DNA of 52,733 nt from Methanogenium cariaci JCM 10550 (GTDB lineage Archaea > Halobacteriota > Methanomicrobia > Methanomicrobiales > Methanomicrobiaceae). This document shows, piece after piece, positions 38,639-49,300 of this stretch (positions are counted from its first letter, which is position 1; each line of letters begins with the position of its first letter). Made by a program: the position numbers and the translations under genes. The notes under the pieces were generated by a model. It was not told where the DNA came from and did not search any database. It saw only the letters and a program-made list of their open reading frames with translations. The stretch lies in NCBI RefSeq assembly GCF_001315945.1, contig NZ_BBBG01000016.1, positions 1-52,733 on the forward strand. Reading direction: 5' to 3'.

Positions 38639-39883
38639 TGGAATCAGGAACAGAGGTGACCTGCCAATATGCAGGCATGGAACAGACCGCGACCTACATC
38701 ACCGAACGTGACGGGATGGCGGTCATTAAACTGAACAGCGGATACAATATCGGGGGGGTCGACCCGGCATGTCTGACCGTGGTCGCAGCACCGGAGATGA
38801 CAGAGACCGTGGGAATGACCATCGAACAGAACCCCTCCCTCCCGCAGCTCTCCATCATCTCCACCGGTGGCACGATTGCGAGCCGCGTGGACTACCGGAC
38901 GGGTGCGGTGACGAGCCAGTTTACCGCAGACGATATCATGCGGGCCATTCCCGGCCTTGCGGATATCGCCCGGTTCCGTTCCGAGGTGCTTGCAAGCATC
39001 CTCTCGGAGAATATGACCCCCCCTGCCATCTGGCAGACGCTGGCGACAAGCATCTGCAACGAAATAAAGAACGGGGGGGCCGAGGGGGGGGTCATCGTGA
39101 CCCACGGCACCGATACGCTCGCATACTCGGCCGCCGCCGTCTCATTTATGCTGGACACCCCCCCGGCACCGGTCATCTTTGTCGGCTCCCAGCGCTCCGC
39201 CGACCGGCCGTCAAGTGACAATGTCATGAACGGCCTCGCGAGTGCGGCGGCCGCGACATCCGATCTCGGTGAGGTGGCCGTGGTGATGCATGCGTCCACC
39301 AACGACGACACCTGTGCTATCCACCGCGGAACACGGGTGCGCAAGATGCACACCTCGCGGCGTGACGCCTTCCAAAGCCTCGGTACGGCACCCATCGGCT
39401 CGGTCGCCTATCCCTCACTGGATGTGACGCTCTCAAAGGATGCGGTGCGCCGACGGCCGGACACCGAACCCGTGCTCTCCCCCCCGAAGCTCGAGGAGAA
39501 GGTCGGGCTGTCCACCTTCTATCCCGGCATGCACCCCCCCGACCTGATCCATGCCTTCGAGGGCTACCGGGGCCTCGTAGTCTCCGGCACCGGTCTGGGC
39601 CATACCTCGGCGCCGGTGATCGAGGCGCTGCGTTCGCTGACGGATGCGGGCACGGTTGTGGCCATGACCTCCCAGTGCCTCAACGGCCGGGTCTGTGACC
39701 GGGTCTATGACACCGGCCGCGACCTTCTGGCCGCAGGTGTGCTGGAAGGGGGGGACGAGATGCTGCCTGAGGTGGCCTATGTCAAACTGATGTGGGTCCT
39801 CGGGCAGACGAATGATACCGAAGAGGCGGCCCGTCTGATGACAACGCCCCCCCTGCGGGGGCGAGTTCGGGAGGTGTCTCTGA
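38635..39883 (+). CDS. gatD: Glu-tRNA(Gln) amidotransferase subunit D
   Basis: GatD is the asparaginase-like subunit that releases ammonia for GatE. It has an N-terminal beta-barrel-like domain, then the amidase domain with [15 protein letters not shown] (catalytic Thr), [15 protein letters not shown] (second Thr with Asp) and [13 protein letters not shown], and later [13 protein letters not shown] five-G run near 39857, where four are expected, makes the frame run on into GatE; with four it ends LRGEFGRCL-stop at 39883, overlapping the gatE ATG (TGATG). About 416 residues. Confidence 0.93.
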
Positions 39884-41728
39884 TGGCGGACTACGATTAT
39901 GCCAGACTCGGCCTGAAGGCAGGCATTGAGATTCACCAGCAGCTCGACACCAAAGAGAAACTCTTCTGCCACTGCCCCACCGTCCTGCGGGATGCCGAAG
40001 AGCACAACGCCGAATTCTTCCGCTACCTCCGGGCGACGGTCTCCGAGATGGGCGAGATTGACCGGGCGGCCCGCGAGGAGATGATGGTCATGCGCCCGTT
40101 CACCTACTATGCGTATGACACCACCTGTCTCGTGGAAAATGACGAAGAGCCCCCGGCACCCCTCAACCCCGAGGCGCTGGCGCTCTCACTGACCATCGCA
40201 AAGATGATGGGCATGACGCCGGTCGAACAGGTGCATGTGATGCGCAAACTGGTCATCGACGGCTCCAATACGAGCGGGTTCCAGCGCACCGGTCTGGTGG
40301 CGCTCAACGGCTCCCTGCCCACGGGAGAGCGGATTGAGTCCATCTGTCTCGAAGAAGAGGCCGCCCAGCGTATCGAGGACCAGCTCTTCTCCCTCGACCG
40401 TCTGGGTATTCCCCTGGCCGAGATCACCACGGCACCGGACATGCACACGCCGGAAGCCGTGAAGGCCGTAGCTCCTACATCGGGATGCTCCTGCGTTCGA
40501 CGATGCAGGTGAAACGCGGTATCGGCACCATCCGGCAGGATGTCAATGTCTCTATTGCCGAGGGTGCCCGTGTCGAAATCAAGGGCGTGCAGGAACTCCG
40601 GCTCATTGATGAAGTGGTCCGGCGCGAGGTGCAGCGGCAGGTGAATCTCCTTGCCATTAAGGACGAACTTCTCTCAAGGAATGCCTCGGTGGACGAGGAT
40701 ACCCACGATGTGACTGCCCTCTTTAAAGAGACCGGTTCCTCAATCCTGAAGCGGGCCAAGACGATTCACGCGGTCTGTCTTCGCGGATTTAACGGTCTGG
40801 TCGGCTGTGAGATTCAGCCCGGCAGGCGTCTCGGCAGCGAGATGTCCGACTACGCCAAGAAATGCGGCGTGGGCGGGCTCTTCCACACCGACGAACTGCC
40901 CGCCTACGGGGGGGTCACCGAGGCGGAGGTTGCTCCCTGAAACAGGCCGTGGGTGCTGGCACGGATGACTGTGTGGTGCTCGTTGCGGATGCCAAAAAGA
41001 AGGTTGTCTGTGCGATTGCACAGGTCCGCAGGCGTGCACAGATGGCCATGGACGGCGTGCCCGAGGAGACCCGCAAGATGCTCGAAGAGGGCAGCTCGGC
41101 GTATATGCGTCCCCCCCTGCCCGGTGCGGCCCGGATGTATCCGGAGACCGATGTCCTGCCGGTGCCGGTGACGGATGCCTACTATGACGGCCTCGTTCTG
41201 CCGGAACTGCTCACCGACAAGGCCGAGCGGTATGTGCGGGAGACCGGGCTGGACGCGTCCCTTGCCCACCAGATGGTCTACTCCCGACAGTGCCGCCTCT
41301 TTGATGCGGCGGTCGGTCAGGGTGTGAAGGCCAGTCTTGCGGCGCACACCCTGCTGGGCACGCTCAAGGAACTCTCCCGTGACGGTGCCGACGTTGCCGC
41401 CGTGCCGGGAGCGGCACTCGTGGATCTGCTCGTCCGGGTGGAAACGGGTGCGGTCGCAAAGGAGGCCATCCCACCGGTGATCCGCGCCCTCGCGAAGGGG
41501 GCAGGATATCGATACGGCGATCAGTGCAGTTGCTCCGTCCATCAGCCGGGAAGAGGTGCGGGCCGTCATCTGCGCCGCGATTACCGAACGTGAGGCGTTT
41601 GTCCGCGAACAGGGCATGCGTGCGGTCGGCCCCCCCTGATGGGTGTCGTAATGAAGGAACTGCGGGGACGGGCGGACGGAAAGGTCATATCCGAACTGCT
41701 GAAAGAAGAAGTGGGAAGGATTGTCTGA
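39883..41728 (+). CDS. gatE: Glu-tRNA(Gln) amidotransferase subunit E (frameshifted as read)
   Basis: GatE is the archaeal GatB-like subunit that amidates Glu-tRNA(Gln). It begins [19 protein letters not shown], then [58 protein letters not shown] and [15 protein letters not shown]. After a GAD-type insertion it has [13 protein letters not shown] and a helical, tRNA-binding tail ending [12 protein letters not shown]. Frame breaks occur near 40470, 40912, 41505 and 41630. Repaired length is about 615 residues. It starts within the gatD stop, matching the obligate GatDE pair. Confidence 0.93.
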
Positions 41729-41749
41729 GGGGGGGACTGCTCCCCCCCT
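41728..41749 (+). terminator. Hairpin after gatE
   Basis: AG7 (41728-41735) and C7T (41742-41749) with a 6-base loop start at the last base of the gatE stop codon. The sequence after it is only moderately T-rich. Confidence 0.45.
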
Positions 41750-41799
41750 CTCGGTTACATTTATCCGTTTCCCTGTGTTAATTAGTAAGGAGTTGTTCT

Positions 41800-42090
41800 A
41801 TGGGAAAAACTGGTACCACAACATGGACGCAGATCAAAAGCGTAACGGGTCAGGTCAGACTTGTCCCGGCAAAGGAGACAAACTATAAGAAACCCGGTCC
41901 AAACCAGCGGTTTAAGACCGGAAACCAGCTCAAGAAGGCCCTGAAGGCATCGCAGGATGACGGCCGCAAGGGCGGTCGCGGTGGACGCGGTGGCCGTGGA
42001 GCTCGTGGTCGCGGCAGAGGACCGGAGAACGATCCCCGGTTCCGCAGGAGAATCCGCCGTTCCCCCGCCTCCATCAAAGGGTCCAAATAG
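41800..42090 (+). CDS. Small basic methanogen protein with RGG-rich tail (DUF5350-like)
   Basis: A 96-residue intact frame after AAGGAGTTGTTCT. It begins MGKTGTTTWTQIKSVTGQV, continues VPAKETNYKKPGPNQRFK, and has a Gly/Arg repeat region (GRKGGRGGRGGRGARGRGRG, about residues 55-75), then RFRRRIRRSP. I recall small methanogen proteins of this kind as DUF5350. The very basic RGG tail suggests RNA or DNA binding, but no function is established. It has its own terminator. Confidence 0.75.
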   Translation: MGKTGTTTWTQIKSVTGQVRLVPAKETNYKKPGPNQRFKTGNQLKKALKASQDDGRKGGRGGRGGRGARGRGRGPENDPRFRRRIRRSPASIKGSK

Positions 42091-42104
42091 ATAATATTGA
42101 TAGC

Positions 42105-42137
42105 GGGGGGGTGAGTTGTCTCACCCCTCCCGTTTTT
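42105..42137 (+). terminator. Intrinsic-type terminator
   Basis: G7TGAG (42105-42115), loop TTGT, CTCACCCC (42120-42127), then TCCCG and a T5 run (42133-42137). It ends the small basic protein transcript. Confidence 0.6.
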
Positions 42138-42163
42138 ATATGAGATTATCGGTAGGTTTTGTG

Positions 42164-42523
42164 ATGAATGCAAAAGAAGCAGTTGCAGCGTATCAGTTTT
42201 CCGAGCGGTCAAAGTCTGAATTGATTGCCGCCTCACAGATTGTTGCGACATTATATGATTACAAGGGTGCAGAGAAGGCCGCTGCAAAACGCGTGACGAC
42301 AAACTTTCTGGAACTCTTCCGGTCGAATCTGTTGCTCGGGTTCAATATGACGAAGAACATGAATTTCCAGAAGGCGGCAGACTGCGTGAGCGAGGCCATC
42401 TCCCGCATTGAGGCGGACGATTTCGCCGGGGGGGCAGGTCAGAAGCTGGGCGATGCCGTCAGTTTTACCACGACACCCGCACAGGAAGCCTGGGGGTTCC
42501 TTTCCGAACATGGATTCCTCTGA
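42164..42523 (+). CDS. Small protein of unknown function
   Basis: An intact frame of 119 residues from ATG 42164. It is largely helical with many Ala and charged residues (for example KEAVAAYQFSERSKSELIAA and ADCVSEAISRIEADDF). No recognised family, no signal peptide. It overlaps the nitroreductase gene by 14 bases, so it is translated with it; a GTG at 42161 and an upstream ATG are alternative starts. Confidence 0.6.
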   Translation: MNAKEAVAAYQFSERSKSELIAASQIVATLYDYKGAEKAAAKRVTTNFLELFRSNLLLGFNMTKNMNFQKAADCVSEAISRIEADDFAGGAGQKLGDAVSFTTTPAQEAWGFLSEHGFL

Positions 42524-43044
42524 ATTTTTAGGATTTTTACGGACCCGTTCATCGGTCCGTGAGTATTCCGACGACGAACTGACGTCAGAAGAGATTGCCT
42601 CCGTCATCCTCCCGGCAGAGCGGGCGCCCTCGGCGGGCAACCGCGAGTCGTGGGATGTGATTATTGTCACCGACGAGAGTGTCAAAGAGGGTCTTTTTGA
42701 CGCGGCGTATCAGCAGCAGCACCTGCTTCAGGCACCCTGTGTGTTTGTGGTCTGTGCAAACTACGTGCGTTCGATGTCCCAGTACGGCGAGCGGGGGGCA
42801 TTCTCTATGCGGTGCAGGACGCAACGATTGCGGCGACCTATATGATGCTCGGAGCGCACGCAGCGGGTCTGCACACCTGCTGGACCGGTGCCTTTGATGA
42901 GGAAGGTATCCGCGAAACCCTGGGGGGGCTGCCGGAACATATCCGTCCGCTGGTGCTGCTTGCCGCAGGCAGGGGTCATCTGCCCCCCCGTCCTACGCAG
43001 GCCGGATGCCCATCGGGGAACATGTGCACGAAAATATCTGGTAA
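42510..43044 (+). CDS. Nitroreductase-family flavoprotein (frameshifted as read)
   Basis: The start FLGFLRTRSSVREYSDDELT is the classic FMN-binding RRSxRxY opening of the nitroreductase fold, followed by RAPSAGNRESWDVIIV and, after repair, AVQDATIAATYMMLGAHAAG. Frame breaks occur near 42797 and at C7 42982-42988; repaired it ends HLPPSYAGRMPIGEHVHENIW at 43044, about 177 residues. Such enzymes reduce varied substrates with NAD(P)H or F420H2; the substrate here is unknown. Confidence 0.85.
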
Positions 43045-43060
43045 GAGGCGATAAAGAAAA

Positions 43061-43402
43061 TGACTGACTACCGCGTAACACTGGAGTCCGGATGGGTTGT
43101 CCGCGATGTGGATACCCTTGACGATGCCATCGGCATTGCCATATCCGAGGCTGGAAAACGACTGAACCCCCCCGGGCCAAGTTCGTTGAGATTGAGATCG
43201 GGCAGGCCATCTGTCCCTTCTGTGAAGAAGAACTGAACAATGCCCTGATCGTGGCAAACATCGCCCTGGTGGGACTTACCCTTGAGATGAAGGTCTTCAA
43301 GCAGAGTCGGAAGCCCATGCGGAACGCATCGCAAAGTCCGTTGTCGGAGCGTCACTGCGTGACATTCCGCTGAAGGTCCTTGAGGTCGAACTGATCGCAT
43401 GA
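43061..43402 (+). CDS. UPF0212 (DUF555) family protein (frameshifted as read)
   Basis: It begins [20 protein letters not shown] and contains [16 protein letters not shown], a CPFC cysteine pair in [13 protein letters not shown], and the end [20 protein letters not shown] after repair. This is the archaeal UPF0212 family, small proteins of about 110 residues with no known role; the CxxC pair suggests metal binding. Frame breaks are at C7 43167-43173 and near 43311. Its stop overlaps the pfkB start (ATGA). Confidence 0.85.
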
Positions 43403-44304
43403 TCTCGGTAGTGGGTCACACCACCACGGATCATCTTTTTACGGTTCCCGAACTGATTGCAAAGAACCATTCTACGTTTATTACCGCACATCAGATCTTC
43501 TACGGCGGCGGTGCGGCAAATATTGCCGCAGGCATTGCCGTTCTGGGCGGTGAGGCCGAATTGGTGACGGCGGTCGGGGGCGATTTTGCCGGGAGCGAGT
43601 ATGATCACTGGCTGACCAAACTCGGTGTGTTACGACGATTTATTGTAAAACCGGAGATGCATTCTTCGACCTGTTACCTCTTTAATGACGGGACGGACGA
43701 TCAGGTCACCTACTTTGAGTGGGGGGGGCCTCCGAGGCGCTCAACGATGCCGAGGCACCGGTGCTGGACCGCGTGCATCTCGCACCGAGCGAACCGAATT
43801 TCTGTGTGCGTGTGGCGGAGAAGGCGTCCTGGGGTCTCGTTTGATCCGGGTCAGGACCTGGTGCGGTTCTCCCGCGACCAGATTGCGCAGATCCTCAAGC
43901 GAACGGACCTGCTCTTTGTGAACCGTCACGAGGCCGAGGGTATCTGTGCGATTGGCGGGTTCTCACGGGAGGCCCTGATCGCGATGGTGCCGCGTGTCAT
44001 CATCACGATGTCGGGCGACGGCAGTCTGCTCTACCAGGACGGCGAAGAGGTGCAGGTACCGGCGGTGCCGGTGACACTCGCCGACCCGACGGGTGCGGGG
44101 GGGGATGCCTTCCGTGCCGGGTTTTTAACGGCGGAAAAGCGGGGGGGCTACGACCCGGTGACGGCGGTTGAGATCGGCACCACCGCGGCTTCGTTTGTGG
44201 TGGAGAAGGCGGGCTGCCAGACCAATCTGCCCGACTGGGAACGGATGGCCGCACGCTACCGGACGCATTTCGGGGGGGAACTCTCGTCCCTGCCTGCACC
44301 CTGA
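43399..44304 (+). CDS. PfkB-family carbohydrate/nucleoside kinase (frameshifted as read)
   Basis: A ribokinase-fold kinase of about 295 residues. It has the N-terminal [20 protein letters not shown] signature, VSFDPGQDL, and the C-terminal signature [16 protein letters not shown], in which GAGD is read GAGGD because of a G7 run at 44098-44104. Frame breaks near 43727 and 43827. Substrate could be a sugar, nucleoside or other alcohol; archaeal relatives include nucleoside kinases. It is coupled to UPF0212 and followed after 56 bases by the DUF2070 gene. Confidence 0.87.
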   Translation: MISVVGHTTTDHLFTVPELIAKNHSTFITAHQIFYGGGAANIAAGIAVLGGEAELVTAVGGDFAGSEYDHWLTKLGVLRRFIVKPEMHSSTCYLFNDGTDDQVTYFEWGGPPRRSTMPRHRCWTACISHRANRISVCVWRRRRPGVSFDPGQDLVRFSRDQIAQILKRTDLLFVNRHEAEGICAIGGFSREALIAMVPRVIITMSGDGSLLYQDGEEVQVPAVPVTLADPTGAGGDAFRAGFLTAEKRGGYDPVTAVEIGTTAASFVVEKAGCQTNLPDWERMAARYRTHFGGELSSLPAP

Positions 44305-44359
44305 ATCCGATTCCATATATAGACGTTGATCAAATCTTGTTAGATATGTTCCGGGGGCG

Positions 44360-46131
44360 ATGAATCTGACCGATAAAGGCGGAAATAATGCACTGGAAGA
44401 TCTTTCCCGCTACATTTTTGCAGCGCCCGCGTGGCCGCGTTCGGTGGCAATTGTCGTTCTTCTGGGGGATTGTCATCGACGGGGGCCGGGTTTATCGGCG
44501 GACGTAATTACCTGCTGGTATTCGGGTTTCTGGGATATGTGATACCCGCACTCTTCGCGTTTGTTGTGACAAAACCTCTGGTTGAGGTTTTTGGCGGCAA
44601 GATCACGTGGAACCGTTCGGCCCTTTTGGCGATGGCCTGCATGGTCTTTCAGGTGATCGTGAGTCTTCTCTTAACGTTTCTGCCCTACCCGAATTTCTAT
44701 GCCGTACTCTTTGCGGTGGCGCTGGGCGTGGTCTTCGCGGTCCGGCTGATCGTGCTCGCCGGTATCGCCGATTACCGGATGAAGCGGATGGTGCCTGCGG
44801 CGGCCCTGCAGAGTATCGCCGCAGCGGTTACGGGGGGGTCCTACTATTTCGGCATGGACTTCCTGTATTTCGTGCTCGCGCTGCATCTGCTCTTTGGCTG
44901 CGGGGGGGTGCTGCTCTTTCTTTGGCTGGTGGAACGGCCCCTGAAAAAGAATTTCCGCATCAGTGCGCTGCACTTTATCAACGCGTTCATCGCCCACAAT
45001 ACCGACGGCGACAAGGCGCTGGACGAGTTCTTTATGGAGATAGGCGAGGACGTCTACGTCCAGCAGGCGTCCCTGTTCTTTTCCCGTGCAGGGCGGGGTG
45101 ACATCACGTTTACCGTGCCGAACCTGCACCCCCGGCCCGATGGGGGGGAGATCGGCGGGGGGCGAATCTGCCCAAGCTTCTGCACGATATGCTGGGCCCG
45201 GACTCGTTTGTCGCCCACGGCTGTGCGACGCATGACTTCAACCTGGTCTCCGAGAGCGAGGTGACCCTGATGGCCGATGCGGTGCGGGCGTCCCGGCGGG
45301 ATGCGGTCTTCTTTTCCCAGGCGACGGCGTCGCACCGATATACCTGCGGGACGGTGGATGTCTGTGCACAGGGCTTTGGCGACACCCTGCTTCTGGTCGC
45401 GACCCGTTCGCCGGAGATGACCGAGGATCTGGAGTATGCGATAGGGCTTGCGGTGATGGCGGAGTGTCAGGGGCAGTATGCGCATGTGGCGTTTGTGGAT
45501 GCCCATAACTGCATGGTCGATATCACCGAACCGGTCGTGTCCGGGTCGCTGACGGCCTATGAATACTGGCAGGCAGCGCAGGCAGCGTCCGTCGGGCGTG
45601 CCGCAGCACCGGTCTCGGTCTTTGAAGCGGGTTCGGCCCACCGGGCGGTGCCGTTCTCCCGCGAGGAGGGTTTTGGCGATTTGGGGGGGATTATGGCGCT
45701 CGTGGTCCGTGTGGAGGATCAGCTGACGGCCTACGTGATCTTCGACGGCAATAATGTGGAGCACGGGTCCGCGAGGTGCTGCGGGCGCATCTGCTGACTA
45801 TGGTCGATGAGTGTGAGGTGATGACCACCGATTCGCATGTGGTGAATACGCTCTCCGGCCGGAACCCGGTGGGCTACCGCGTCACGGCCGAGGAGTTTCT
45901 TCCCTATGTCGAAGACACGGTGCGGGCGGCGATAGCAGACCTTGCCCCCCCGGCAGAGGCGGCCGGAGGCACCGGCTGGGTGGAGGGGGTGACGGTCTTC
46001 GGGTCGAACCGTATATCACAGCTCGCGAGTACCGTGAATGCGATGCTCACCTTTATCGCTCCTCTTGGGGGGGTGGCGATTCTGTTGTTTGCGTTCCTGC
46101 TATGCTGGTCGCGTATCTGGTGTTGTTGTAG
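44360..46131 (+). CDS. DUF2070 family membrane protein (frameshifted as read)
   Basis: The N-terminal half has about six membrane helices. A soluble domain follows with FTVPNLHPGPMGEIGGGNLP (repaired), VAHGCATHDFNLVS and a long conserved part through GFGDTLLLVATRSPE and VTVFGSNRISQLASTVN. A last hydrophobic helix ends the protein. This is the archaeal DUF2070 family, whose function is unknown. The His and Asp residues of LHPGP and HGCATHD look like metal or catalytic ligands. Frame breaks occur near 44466, 45136, 45768 and 46101; repaired length is about 590 residues. Confidence 0.82.
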
Positions 46132-46397
46132 GCGGGGATCTCCTGTTTTTCTGATGGGCAGATTATTGCCGATACTTCACCCGTACCTTGGAAAAATAAT
46201 ACCTTTCAGGCATGTCTTTGCATTTTTTATCGAATATTACTCGCAACTCGATCCGGAAACAGCAAATATTGTCGTTATCAGATAAATCACTGTATATTTA
46301 TTGCACAACGTGAACACTGATATCAAATCAGGATCCTCCCGGAAAATATTTTACATGCTCTCTGAACCAAGCGATGAGCGTTTCCCGGGGGGGACAG
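46132..46397 (+). promoter_or_regulatory. Upstream region of the giant surface protein gene
   Basis: About 265 bases, AT-rich, without a gene. A TATA-like TGTATATTTATT at 46291-46302 gives an expected transcript start near 46325 and a leader of about 70 bases. A purine-rich stretch (G7ACAG) directly precedes the ATG at 46398. Confidence 0.45.
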
Positions 46398-49300
46398 ATG
46401 CGGGTGAATATTTTGAAAGTAAAAATAATAATTATAGTAGCCATCCTCCTTTTTGGGTTATGTGTATCCGGGTCTGCACTTCCGGAAGTGAATGCGACAC
46501 CGGCGGAAAATAATTCGCCACAGCCGACAGAAGATGACCCAGTGGTATCCGTTATTGCGGAACCAGACAGCACACTACCCGCGATGGAAAATAATTCGGG
46601 TATTCTTTCCACAGCACAGCCCTGTTTTACTACCGTAGGGATAGACGCTGATAGCTCCATTACCCATCCGGCACTCTGGAGTGTCTCCCCCCCTATTGGG
46701 GGGGGCGGGAACTATAGCGAGATCTCTGAGATTCACTTAATCGGCGATGGCGATACTATCCGCGTCTGGGGGGGTGCTGAGGGCCACACCTATGAGGACG
46801 ACATCACCATAAGAAATTCAAATGTTATTATAGAACAATGGGAAGGATCTCCGGTTCGTCCGCTGATTACCGCTAAAACAGATGGAACGTCAACACTAAC
46901 CATACAGACAGTCGATAATGTCACCTTACGTGGCCTGGACATCTCAAATAACCATCATTCCCCTAACCGGGGGGGCGGCGGGGGGGTCTATGTCAGAGAT
47001 GCCACGCTGACCATTGAAGACAGCATCATAGATAACAACACCGCCAGTCTCCGTGGTGGTGGGGGGGTGTATGTTTCTGAGGGCGGCGCTCTCACCATCA
47101 GAGACACCGCCATACACAACAACACCGCCACTGACTATGGCGGTGGGGGGGTCTGTGCAGAATCTGCCACCCTTACCATTGAAAACGCCATTGTAAACAA
47201 TAACACAGCCAATTACGGCGGAGGGGGGGTCTATGTCCAGGATGCCACGGCAACCATCGAAAACACCAACATACACAACAACACAGCCAGTGAGTTTGGC
47301 GCCGGAGTCTATGGCAATAATGCGAGGCTCACCATCGGAAACACCACTCTGAGTAATAACACAGCCAGTTCCCGTGGTGGCGGGGGGGTGTATGTTTTTC
47401 AGGACAGTACTCTTGCCATCAGAGACACCATCATACGCGACAACACAGCCAATTACGGTGGTGGGGGGGTCGATGCAAGATCTGCCACCCTTACCATTGA
47501 AAACGTCACCATGCACCACAACACAGGCCAAGGTAGTGGTGGCGGTGTCTATGCAAGTTCTGCCCCGCTCACCATCAGGGATGCTACCATATACAACAAC
47601 ACAGCCACGACTGGCGGCGGGGGGGTCTATGCCAATTCTGCCACATCAACCATTGAAAAGACCGCCATATCCAACAACACAGCCCTGAGTAATGGCGGTG
47701 GGGGGGTCTCTGTCTCTGGTGGTCTGCTGGCCATTGGAAACACCACCATACACGACAACACAGCTGATTACGGCGGCGGGGGGGGTCTCTGTCTCTGATG
47801 GCACACTGACCATCGGGGGGGACACCACCATACACGACAACACAGCCGATTACGGCGGCGGGGTATATGCATATGACAGCAGACTGACGCTCAGAAACAA
47901 TCTCTTCAGCAATGAGAAGAATTTCGATGCATATACCAGATCATCATATGTCTGGGATGCGGTCTTTAACCAGACCCTGCTTCTGAAAGACAACATTGCC
48001 GGCGGGCCCTACTGTGGGGGGGAAATGTCTGGGCCAGTCCGGCAGGCACCGGCTTTTCAGAGACTGCCAGGGATGCCAATTTCGATGGCATCTGTGATGA
48101 AAATATCACGTTTACTGAAATGAGTTTAAGCGCCACCCCCCCTCCCGTCGTCGGCACCGACGAACTTCCCCTGGTGTATAACCGTTCCCGCGGGACACTG
48201 ACCATTGAAACAGATCCTGCCGGAGCAATCCTCTTTGTGGATAAAAGGGATATCAACCGCACCACAGATGCACCGGCCGCGCTCTATCTTCCGACAGGAA
48301 CACACACAATTCTGGCAAAGAAGGATAATCTTGTCAATACCACCGGGGGGGTGAGCGTCAGTGCAGGAGAGAAACGAGCCCTTGCTCTTACACTTGAAGA
48401 GGCGCAGATTATTCCCGTCATCTCTGCCAGTCCCGGACAGGGTCTCACGCCATTACGGGTTGTCTTCAACGGCAGTGCAACAGGAAATATTGAAGCAGAC
48501 ACCTGGAACTGGACATTCTATGATGGTAAAGCCACCTCCCGGAATACCACACACACCTTCAGCCAGGTCGGAATTTATTCGGTTGTGCTGAATGCCACCA
48601 ACACGATAACCGGATTCTCAAACGAGACATCCCGGAACATAACGGTCTTAATGCCAGAACCAGTGCTGGCACTCTCTCCGGATGCAGGAGAGGCACCTCT
48701 GTCCGTAGCGCTGAATGTCTCATGCAGGGACGAACCAACCGCATGGAACCTGTCTCTGGGAGATGGCAGATGGATCAATGCGACCAGTTCAAACGGAATT
48801 AATAGCACCATTTCCTACCCGCAGGCCGGTGAGTATACGCTCATCCTGAACGTATCTGCGAACGGTTGCTCGAACGAAACGTCACAGGCAATAACCGTCT
48901 CAATGCCGGAACCTGGCCTCTCTGTTTCACCTGTTTGTGGGCTCGCTCCACTGGATGTCAGGATAGAAGCAGCAGCATCCGGGCAACCCACTGCATGGAA
49001 CCTATCTCTGGGGGACGGGAACTGGATTAACGCAACCCGTTCGGATGATCTGAACAGAACGGTTACCTACCCGCAGGCGGGCGACTATACCTCACTCTGA
49101 ATGTATCTGCGAACGGGTGTTCGAACGAAACGTCACAGGCAATAACGGTCTCAATGCCTGAACCTGGCCTCTCTATTTCACCTGATCATGGATCCGCACC
49201 ACTGGATGTCATCATTCAGGCATCTTCAAATGGAGGACAACCCACCGCATGGAATCTCTCTCTGGGGGGGATGGCAGGTGGATTAACGCAACCCGTTCTG

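Noticed and set aside
38635..40512. A single frame joining GatD to GatE, as if a natural fusion.
   Set aside because: A five-G run near 39857 causes it. With four Gs GatD stops at 39883 in a TGATG overlap with the GatE start, the expected layout of the two-subunit enzyme.
46975..47900. Phase variation by the poly-G runs in the surface protein gene.
   Set aside because: Poly-G phase variation is known for surface genes, but here the same run length occurs equally in housekeeping genes, so the run is not a special feature of this gene.
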